From: Phyto melanocephala
Taxonomy: Eukaryota; Arthropoda; Insecta; Diptera; Rhinophoridae
DNA length: 64,000 nt
Direction of reading: 5' to 3'
Assembly: GCA_941918925.1 (NCBI GenBank)
Contig: OW799233.1
Span: 152,004,845 to 152,068,844, forward strand
Shown here: positions 56,756 through 64,000 of the stretch, one piece after another
Layout of the letters: every line of letters starts with the position of its first letter
Numbering within the stretch: the first letter of the stretch is position 1
Position numbers and translations under genes: made by a program
The notes under the pieces: generated by a model
The model's database searches: none
Told to the model about the DNA's origin: nothing
What the model saw: the letters and a program-made list of their open reading frames with translations, nothing else

Positions 56756-58627
56756 AACAAGCAAGAGCACTTTATTGGGCTGTGCCGAATCTTTTATACC
56801 CACCACTAATTTTGTGTACATTTAAAGCACAATATTTATTATTTTGTTAATCGCTATGGAATAATCTCTTTATAGTAAAATATGTATCACTTTATTTGTA
56901 GAGGGTGGTTAAATTTTAAGGGCCCATGTTGAAGGTGAACTACATCTAGTCTTTAAATTTGTTTTCTGTATTTTATTTGACATTTCTCACTCTCAAACTT
57001 ACTCAATTTGATCCGTGGAAAGATACGCAAATGAGCAACGCGTTAAAGTTATTCAGGTCTTTTTTATTAAAATGGGCGTTCAAATCAAAATGCATTTTGT
57101 GCACTTCGTAATTCTTTTGATCAACATTATCGTTCAAATTCGTCCACAATCGGGAGAATTGTAAAAAATATTTAAATTTCTGCAAAACAGGTCTGTATAA
57201 AATGTTAGAAAATCTGTGATTGCCTTCTTAGTTCGTTGAATGGGAACCATTGCTGTTTTCTGCGTTAGTGTGGCAAAAGAGCAGTCAACCTCGACTCATC
57301 ATCATGCCCAACAATTGAGCATCAACATTGTCATTGAAAATTTGGACCATCAGATAAAGGAGTGTCGCCAAGGATTGGGGGGGGGGGGGGTGCATTTGGC
57401 CGATATTTTGTTAAATACATAATTGAACCATACAAATATTATCACTACAACAAGAAATAATAATAATTTCCTAAATAATTTGAGTTTTATTTAAAATAAA
57501 TATCGGCCCTTTAAATTTAACCACCCTTAAAAACTTGATATGATAGTAAATAGCTTTTGTAAATATAGTCTTTCAATGAAAGTGGGCGTTAAAGTAGGCG
57601 TGTCAATAAAGTTTCTGCGAATAAATACAACTTAGATATTTCAATATAGTACTTTATTTCCCCAAAAACATTGTCAATAGAGAAATTACATGAATTTAAG
57701 ATAAACCGTTATATGGGAGGTAGGCGTTTAAGTGGGCGTGTCAGCTAAACTTTTTGGCACAACAATTACACTGATTAGAAGGATATACGTAGCAAATTTG
57801 ATCATCAAACCTCTAATTTTGTCGGTATTATGAGCTTTTAAATTTCATTAACGGTAGATAACGTGAAAAGTGGGCGTTAAAGAAGGCGTGTCAAAGTATT
57901 TTTTGCTAACGAGTACAACTTAGATGTTTCATTATAGCCCTTTATTATTCCAAAATCTATATTAATAGAGAAATTATATGAATTTTGGGTAAAACGTTAT
58001 ATGGGAGGTTGGCGTAAAGGTGGGCGTGGCACATTGGACCAAAAAGTTATGTGCGCAAAATTTCGGAGTCGTACATCCAATTTTGTTGCTTTTATGACGT
58101 TTTTGTTTTTAAATATACCAAAAAATACACTGTGCGGTAAAATTTTTCGTACATTTTGATCGATAACTCCTCTTCTAATGCATAGATTTAAATAATTTTC
58201 GGGGAAAAATATTGTTTTTACTCAGGAAATATATATTCGAAGTTTCATAAGTCTACGTTTATGCGTTTGGAAACAATTCCATTTTATTCGATGTTCGAAG
58301 GACACGGTTTTTTCGACCTACTCTTGCTTTTCGACTCTCTCTAATATTTTCTTTCTAATATTCCGATTTAGCCCATTTTCAATATCAAGCAAACCTTGTC
58401 TATAAGAAAGATTTTGGCAAGATTTGAGCCCCCTAGCTTTTTCAGTGCGACCTCTATCGTGCTTTCAATAGACGGACAGACGGACGGACATAGCTAGATC
58501 GTCATCAAATCAAACCCCGATTCAGAATATATATACTTTATGGGGTCTTAAATGGATATTTCGATGTGTTACAAACGGAATGACAAAATGAATATACCCC
58601 CACCATTTTTTTGGTGGCGGGTATAAA
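56756..58627 (+). repeat. Family A dispersed repeat, longest complete copy
   Basis: Begins aacaagcaagagcacttta with the hairpin region ttgggctgtgccgaat and 'cttttatacccaccac', and ends gtggcgggtataaaaa. Apart from the nested mariner at 56901-57527 it is collinear with 18934-20392. The interior has four blocks built on gtgggcgttaaagtaggcg (57583, 57722, 57870, 58017), alternating with 'cgttatatgggaggt' and 'caacttagatatttcaa'. A segment with 'tgcggtaaaatttttcg' follows, then the GGACAGACGGACGGA run, 'actttatggggtcttaaatg' and 'cgatgtgttacaaacgg'. No coding. The class is not known to me. Confidence 0.92.
56901..57527 (+). mobile_element. DD41D-type mariner, internally deleted, nested in family A
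   Basis: Ends gagggtggttaaatttta and taaatttaaccaccct are inverted and flanked by TA (56899-56900 and 57528-57529). It keeps the N-terminal start (MSNEQRVKVIQVFF near 57030), a helix-turn-helix part (VSVAKEQSTSTHHHAQQLSI near 57265-57325), then jumps to VIENLDHQIKECRQGLGGGG and HLADILLNT at 57420, the family's usual C-terminus. The catalytic core is deleted. A G12 run (57379-57390) is likely slippage in a GG-rich codon stretch. The collinear copy at about 19550-19570 has TA at the same point and no insertion. Confidence 0.88.
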
Positions 58628-59590
58628 AAACAAACAAATGCATGTTGAATCAACGTTGTTGTTAAATTGTTTTTGCAAAGAGTGTTTTACGTGTTTAGAA
58701 TAAAGTACAATTTAAACTCCCGTTTTGAAGATGTTTGTTGTTCTTCTTTTTTCTGTTGTTGATTTAGTATTCACAGCTTATTGGAAAGCTGTCGAAATAA
58801 AGATCAAAATAAATAGATCAAAAAAGTATATATTAGAGTAAAGTTTTATTTTAAGCTTAAAAAAATCCTTTACAGCTTGCAATCGTTCGATTGGGTCGAC
58901 CGCAATACATACTAATGGAAACAAATATTTAAAGGATTAATATTTTTTCATACTTTTTATACCCTACAGTAACATAAATATTAAGATAAATATAAGTACG
59001 TTCTTACTGAATTTGTAACACCAAAAAAAAATTACATGTTCGACTATAGAGTGTAATGTAGTCAACTATGGCCAACTTTTACTTTTCTATTAGTTCTGTT
59101 TTTATACGTACAAAAATTACATTATATTTATTTCAATCTTTTTTAGGTTTTTGGGACAATGTGAAACAGACACCATGATTAATGTATCGTAAAAAGTAAA
59201 TTTTTCTTTCTTTATCATTTAACAATAAAATTTTATTCGAAGCATTTTTTCGTATTTATTTGTCCTTTTTTTCGGTATTAAAGTGTATTTGTTTGTGTGT
59301 GTGTGTGTGCGTGTTGGATGATTTTTATGTAACAAAATTCAACAAATTGGATGAATGTATGAATAAGTGTGACATTAGAGAATTCATGATGTTTAAATTG
59401 TTGTATATGTTTTATTGATTCCTTTAATATTCTTTTGACAACTAAAGAAAGAATGTATTTATGAAGGGCTGCATGTGTTAGTGTAACTATAAATAAAAAA
59501 ATAAAAATATTTATGTATGTACATAGTTTCTTTTTGGTCATAAAATTTATCGAAAACATAATGCAATAAAAAATTTATTATATGTACCTA
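58628..59590. other. AT-rich spacer, nothing recognised
   Basis: Contains a TG tract near 59293. The minus-strand frame at 59278-59559 ends in that tract and has no known motif. Confidence 0.5.
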
Positions 59591-59859
59591 CAGTGGTGGA
59601 CATGAATTAAGCGCACTTTGATGATATGCAAAAAAAAAAAGGTTTTTAAATTGTGCTTTAAAAACAAAACGAGGAGTGATTTTATTTTTATTGGTAAACT
59701 GCAAAAAACCCAATTACACATAAATAGTTAATTGACTTACCGTTAGATAGTCTGTCTTTGATAACATTATTTAACACTTCAAAGAAGTATATACGTGTAA
59801 GTCGTTGTGGTAAAACTTTCCCGGTGCTCTCCAGAAAATAAAAATAAATAATAACCCTC

Positions 59860-59997
59860 ATGAAAGGTAAGTCTGATTCGCAAATAGCTCGTATATTAAA
59901 CTGTTCCAGGATAATAGTTTATAATAAACTTTGCCATATTAAGGAATTTTAAAGAACAAAAAATGTTTCTCGAGCTCGTCTAAAGTGAAAAATTACA
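59860..59997 (+). pseudogene. Tc1-like transposase, N-terminal helix-turn-helix fragment
   Basis: Reads MKGKSDSQIARILNCSRIIV, YNKLCHIKEF, stop, RTKNVSRARLK, stop. SDSQIARILNCSR is the first paired-like helix-turn-helix of Tc1-type transposases, and KEF..RTKNVSRARL fits the following 'YGTKKSSGRPRKL' linker. Lies about 270 bp inside the left inverted repeat, the expected place. Confidence 0.75.
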
Positions 59998-60333
59998 AGC
60001 TCGATAATATCATATATTCATGTATATCTACTTATAACCCATTTATGATTTTCTATTCTATAAAAAAGCAGTTATATGAGCAACATAGAGTGCATGTGTC
60101 TTCCTTAACTATTACGTGAATTGCTAAAAAACATTGTCAAAAAAAAACGTGTCAAAAAAGATAATTGAAGACAGAAATCGCTTAAAGAATGAGGTCAGTG
60201 AAACCTTAACACACATTTTTAATTCCACCTTTCTTCATGCACAAAAAATATAACTGTTTATGATCAAGTTTGCATTTAAAAACTTGTCAAATTACGTGTA
60301 CAAAATAATAGCATAATCGGATTATTAGTTTGT

Positions 60334-61347
60334 TTGAAAATGGATTCCGAAGAAAAAGTGCGTGAAAAAATAATAACAATTTTTTTAAAAAATCCCAGTC
60401 GTACTTACAAATCTATTGCAAATGAGATAAAGGTGTCACGACAAACAGTTTCGCGTGTGATAAAAGTGTATAACGAACGTCGTAGTATTAAAAGGAAAGC
60501 TGGAAGTGGAGCTAAAAAAGGTATAACTGACCCACAGTTAGCTTCAAAGATTGTTAGTCTTCTAAACCAAAATCCCAACTTCTCAAACCGTAAAGCCGCC
60601 TTAAAAGCAAACTGTTCCGATTTTTTTGTAAGGAAGGTTAAAAGATATGAAGGCCTTAAGTCCTACAAGGTTCAGAAAGTGCCAGACAGAAATTCGAAGA
60701 AAAACTTGGATGCAAAAAGTCGTGCCAAAGAACTGCTTAGAAATTTTATCAACAAATATGAGTGTTGTATTATGGATGATGAGACTTACGTTCTTGCCGA
60801 CTTTTCTCAGCTCCCAGGGCGAAGTTATTATGTGGCCGATGGAAGAGGTAATGTCGATGACCAATTTAAGTTCCAAAAAAAGACAAAGTTTCCAAAGAAG
60901 TACTTAGTTTGGCAAGCTATATGCACGTGCGGAGAAAGAAGCAGTAAATTTATTACTACTGGGACTATCAACACTGATATTTACATCAAGGAGTGCTTGC
61001 AGAAGAGGTTGCTTCCATTCATACGAAAACACAATAAGTCAACATATTTTTGGCCCAAACTAGCGTCGTGTCATTATAGTAAATCTGCAGCAGAATGGTA
61101 TGAAACAAATAATATAGTGGTAGTGCCAAAAGAAGCAAATCCACCTTATTGTCCAGAACTAAGGCCCATCGAACGTTACTGGGCTTTAGTCAAAAGAGTG
61201 CTGAAGGATACAAAACAAGTTGCTAATACTACTAAAATTTTTTCCCAGAAATGGTCTTATTCCAGCAATAAAGTTACTAAGGATACCATCAAAACCCTCA
61301 TGGTCTCAATTCCGGAAAAGGTGAAACAGTTCATCAAAAAAAGCTGA
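60334..61347 (+). CDS. DD37E-type Tc1/mariner transposase, open frame, second catalytic Asp lost
   Basis: 337 codons without interruption; initiation is at Met1 or Met3 (MDSEEK). Residues ~20-45 (SRTYKSIANEIKVSRQTVSR) form a helix-turn-helix, followed by a basic linker (RRSIKRKAGSGAKKG). The DDE nuclease part follows: CIMDDETYVLADF with Asp149, KYLVWQAICTCGERS, YFWPKLASCHYSKSAAEWY, and NPPYCPELRPIERYWALVK with Glu280. Position 242 is Lys (codon AAA at 61057-61059) where the family has Asp (WPDLASCHYS). The spacing from 242 to Glu280 is the 37 residues of the DD37E group. Loss of a metal-binding Asp should abolish strand cleavage. The frame being open argues for a young copy, a lucky relic, or selection for a non-catalytic role; the sequence alone does not decide. 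Its own ends inside the Tc1-like element are uncertain: 'gtgtacaaaataatagc' at 60296 looks like a terminal repeat, with a weak inverted partner near 61378-61398. Confidence 0.9.
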   Translation: MKMDSEEKVREKIITIFLKNPSRTYKSIANEIKVSRQTVSRVIKVYNERRSIKRKAGSGAKKGITDPQLASKIVSLLNQNPNFSNRKAALKANCSDFFVRKVKRYEGLKSYKVQKVPDRNSKKNLDAKSRAKELLRNFINKYECCIMDDETYVLADFSQLPGRSYYVADGRGNVDDQFKFQKKTKFPKKYLVWQAICTCGERSSKFITTGTINTDIYIKECLQKRLLPFIRKHNKSTYFWPKLASCHYSKSAAEWYETNNIVVVPKEANPPYCPELRPIERYWALVKRVLKDTKQVANTTKIFSQKWSYSSNKVTKDTIKTLMVSIPEKVKQFIKKS

Positions 61348-62511
61348 ATTTTTACAAAAAGCATCAATATTTTAATTTACTGTTATTTTATTGTTAAACC
61401 ACGCTATTTTCATTAAAATGGATTAATTCGTTTCAAAGTTATTGCGTTTTATTCGTGTTAGGGTTTTATCGATCTCATTCTTTAGAATATACAACTTTAG
61501 AAAAATGTGCTCTTAATTCACAAATCCAAGTTTTGTTTGTCTAGTAGAAATGAAAGAAGAATCCAACAGAAAATATTGTGCTGCAAGGAATTTCGACTTT
61601 AGTCACATCTGCAATAAAGTTCGAGCTGTTTATTTTACCAGAAACAAGTTCTGTTTTCTTAACTATGTATGCACTTTCTAAAACTTTATTTAACACAGTG
61701 GTTACAATTTTTTTGTCACTATCTTTGAGAAGTGACAGGAATTGGAAAACTCTGTGGAAAACTCTCTGAAATAAATGCTAAGAGCATTACACTAAAAAAA
61801 AAACCAGGGTTATGTTATGATCACGACGGTCATATTATATTCTCTAAAATAATATTTGGCTGTCGAAATCAGGAAATAGTTATTTTCATTTTATTTCTTC
61901 ATATATTTTGTCACAATGATCAAACATTTGTTTGAATTGTATCATTAATTATTTACTTTTTTACTTATCGTTGTTTCGAAATAGTATGATTTAATAAAAT
62001 GAATGCAACAAAAATAACATTATATTCTAAAACATTAAATATTGCAAATAATCATTAAACAATAGATGAGACAACAGTATGATTACAAAGCAATCAAACT
62101 ATGTTTATTTCAATAATAATTTGATTTCAACTGTTATTCTTCTTGCTGAATAAATTTTTATTATTTTAATAGTTTGATGAGTCAAAAAAATTAACAAAAA
62201 TTTTTAAAAATTAAAGAAAATTTACAACTAAACGAGAAAATGTAAAAAATTTTAGTATAAAAATTGCAATTAAATTGGTAAGTACAATCAATATGTGTAG
62301 GTTACAGCAAAAGACAATAATTTGTCATAAAAAAGCAAAGATTATCGATTTCAACTGTAGTCATATATACTGTTATTTCATTATGCTTCAATTAAACATA
62401 ATAATGATAACTGGCTACCATTGTATGTTTAAACCACAATCATACAATTTAATCATAGTATGTTGCTCTTCGATTATGGTTACCACAACCATATTTATTT
62501 ATTTATTTGCG
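61348..62511. other. Unassigned interior of the Tc1-like element
   Basis: More than 1.1 kb separates the DD37E gene from the Tc1-like C-terminal half. I recognise nothing in it; frames at 61578-61935 and 62275-62634 (first part) have no known motif. A further insertion is likely because a Tc1-like element would not be this long. Confidence 0.45.
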
Positions 62512-63070
62512 TGTATAGATTGCTTGATCCAGGACGTGGAAATTGGCGAACAGTATCAAAGTACTGCGAGTACATTCTCAAAAGTAATGGTGTCCCAAAA
62601 ACTTGTAACAAAAAGTACACAATCAAAACAGTGAAGCACGGTGGCGGAAGGAAGGCTTATCGCTTGGGTGGCATTTTCAAGGCACGGTGTTAGACTCCTT
62701 ACACAAATAGATTAAATAAATGAATCAAAATATTTACGAAAATATATTAACATGATTCCAATCCCGTACGACAATATGACACTTTTATAGAATTTTATGC
62801 AGGACAACAATTCAAAGCTCACTTCGAAGTTAGTTGAAAAATGCTTAGAAAAGGGAAAAAATAGTGCCTGAGTCACCACTGTAATCACCGGATTTAAATC
62901 TGATAGAGCATCTATCAAACGATATTGAAAAAAAAATATTAAAAATTTAGCTGAACTATGGCAAAAAAAACTCTAAATCCATGATGCATCATGTCGAAGC
63001 AACGTTACCATCGCTTGCGAAAAAAAAACAAAGGATACCCTACAAAATATTAGACATTTTATATAAAGTA
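62512..63070 (+). pseudogene. Tc1-like transposase, C-terminal half, decayed
   Basis: Pieces in changing frames: CNKKYTIKTVKHGGGRKAYR at about 62605-62660 (compare the conserved 'YTIKTVKHGGGSVMVWG'), NESKYLRKYI near 62720, FMQDNNSKLTSKLVEKCLEK at about 62791-62850 (the second catalytic Asp of 'FQQDNDPKHTS'), SPDLNLIEHLSNDIEKKI at about 62883-62935 (catalytic Glu of 'SPDLNPIENLW'), then NLAELWQKK. Multiple stops and frameshifts. The DD34E motif is Tc1-type, distinct from the DD37E gene upstream. Confidence 0.82.
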
Positions 63071-63085
63071 TTACCGAAAGTTTTA

Positions 63086-63203
63086 GGGCCGTATTTATAA
63101 AAAATATTTTAGGTTTAATAAAGGCTTATTTGACAAATTTCTCTACAACATCTGTCAAATAATCCTTTAATAAACCTAAAATATTTTTTTATGAATACGG
63201 CCC
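63086..63203. repeat. Short hairpin MITE, copy 2
   Basis: A 118-bp foldback starts gggccgtatttat and ends atgaatacggccc. Arms of about 50 bp include 'aggtttaataaaggcttatt' and its complement. It is flanked by TTA at 63083-63085 and 63204-63206. Homologous throughout to 5635-5751. Confidence 0.88.
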
Positions 63204-63418
63204 TTATTCTTTAGCGAAAAAATATAATGTGAGTTAAGTCTGTGACCAAGTCCCTTAATCATTTTTTCAAGTTTTCTATTTTTCAGATAATTGATAATAT
63301 AAATTTATCCCATTTTTTCAATCATTACATTATTTGTCAAGTTAATTCTGAATTAATCATAAATTCAATGAAGTTTTGTTTGCATAATATGAGTGCGCTA
63401 AATTAATGCGTTCCACTG

Positions 63419-64000
63419 TATGTATATGTATGCTTATTGTATGTTCGAACAGTGTTTTTTTAGACAGAATGGTAAATTATGCAAATATCTATTGCTGTTC
63501 AAACTAAACTATAACAATTTGTCAATGTTGTTGGCAAACATGTGGTATTTATTATTAATTCAATATAAAGTCAAAAGTCTTCTGATTGACAATGACTTTA
63601 ACAAACTCAATTTGGAGAATTAAAAAATATTTATTTAAGGCATATACTATGTTTATGTATGTATATATGTATAATGGAATATATAAATGTATGCTAAAAC
63701 CACACAACCAATAGCAATGTCTAAGACAAGAATTTGCTAGTTTGTGGGTTCTAGAAACCAATTTGTTAACCATCCAAATTCATACATGGATTTTTATAAA
63801 ATGCAACCAGCTGGAAAATTGACACTATTTGTTATATGTATACTTAGGCCATTTATAAAATAAAAACATACATAAAATGTACAAAAAATCAAACAACATT
63901 TCGATAGGTATCATATAACAGTCTTTATACTACTTTCATTTGAGGGATCCAATCTGACTTAACCGAAAACTTATAACAAAAACAAAACCTATTAGCACAG
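63419..64000. other. AT-rich spacer to the window end
   Basis: TATGTATG-rich tracts near 63418-63430 and 63650-63670. The antisense frame pair 63420-63623 / 63555-63773 has no known motif. Confidence 0.5.

Larger units (their letters stand above)
59591..63418 (+). mobile_element. Tc1-like element, decayed, with nested insertions
   Basis: The left end cagtggtggacatgaattaa then gcgcactttgatgatatgc mirrors the right end (gcataatatgagtgcgcta then aattaatgcgttccactg). This is an imperfect inverted repeat of about 45 bp beginning CAGTGG as in many Tc1-like elements, flanked by TA on both sides. A Tc1-type N-terminus lies at 59860-59997 and a Tc1-type C-terminal half at 62512-63070, both plus strand. 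At 3.8 kb it is far longer than the usual 1.3-1.7 kb because of insertions, including the DD37E transposase (60334-61347) and a hairpin MITE (63086-63203). Confidence 0.82.

Noticed and set aside
60601..60907. Antisense and shifted frames within the DD37E gene
   Set aside because: No motifs; the 337-codon frame explains the region.

Overview
This window looks like gene-poor, AT-rich chromosomal DNA of a higher fly, probably a calyptrate (blowfly, house-fly or stable-fly type). The reasons are the base composition, the TATG/TGTA-rich spacers, the dipteran-type transposon families, and a broken RpL21 copy whose readable protein is fly-like. The species cannot be fixed from the sequence alone. 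I found no intact host gene, tRNA, rRNA or CRISPR array. Nearly everything recognisable is a transposable element, a relic of one, or a simple repeat. It may be intergenic or part of a very large intron.

Layout. 1-10 kb: a ~1 kb (AAGT)n array, a broken DD37E-type transposase, a deleted DD41D mariner, a short hairpin MITE and a non-autonomous Helitron with five ~120-bp internal repeats. 10-21 kb: a hAT-type MITE with 8-bp target duplications, fragments of a large dispersed family (here 'family A', marked by a TTCGGCTGTGCCGAA hairpin at one end and GGGTATAAA at the other), a LINE 3' end with its target duplication, and two tandem tRNA-type SINE heads. 21-33 kb: two adjacent copies of one MITE, a second LINE 3' end with a perfect 15-bp target duplication, a mariner relic, a MITE with a 246-bp internal duplication, and a LINE RNase H domain whose 3' tail resembles the SINE tail. 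33-49 kb: two adjacent DD41D mariner relics, a MITE with perfect 35-bp inverted repeats, and several family A copies, two of them forming a long inverted pair. 49-59 kb: a PIF/Harbinger element with a large internal palindrome, the RpL21 retropseudogene, and a DD41D mariner whose two ends are a 183-bp near-perfect inverted copy of each other. 59.6-63.4 kb: a degraded Tc1-like element with clear inverted repeats that contains a 337-codon open DD37E transposase with its second catalytic Asp replaced by Lys.

The features do not form a pathway. The interactions are those of a transposon graveyard: nesting (mariner and hAT MITE inside family A; DD37E element and hairpin MITE inside a Tc1-like element; family A inside a hAT relic), probable SINE/LINE parasitism through a shared tail, and internal deletion of at least six DD41D mariners. 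I did not find a convincing new cellular system. The most unusual objects are the snap-back mariner at 55610-56530, the open but catalytically altered DD37E transposase at 60334-61347, and the SINE/LINE tail match.
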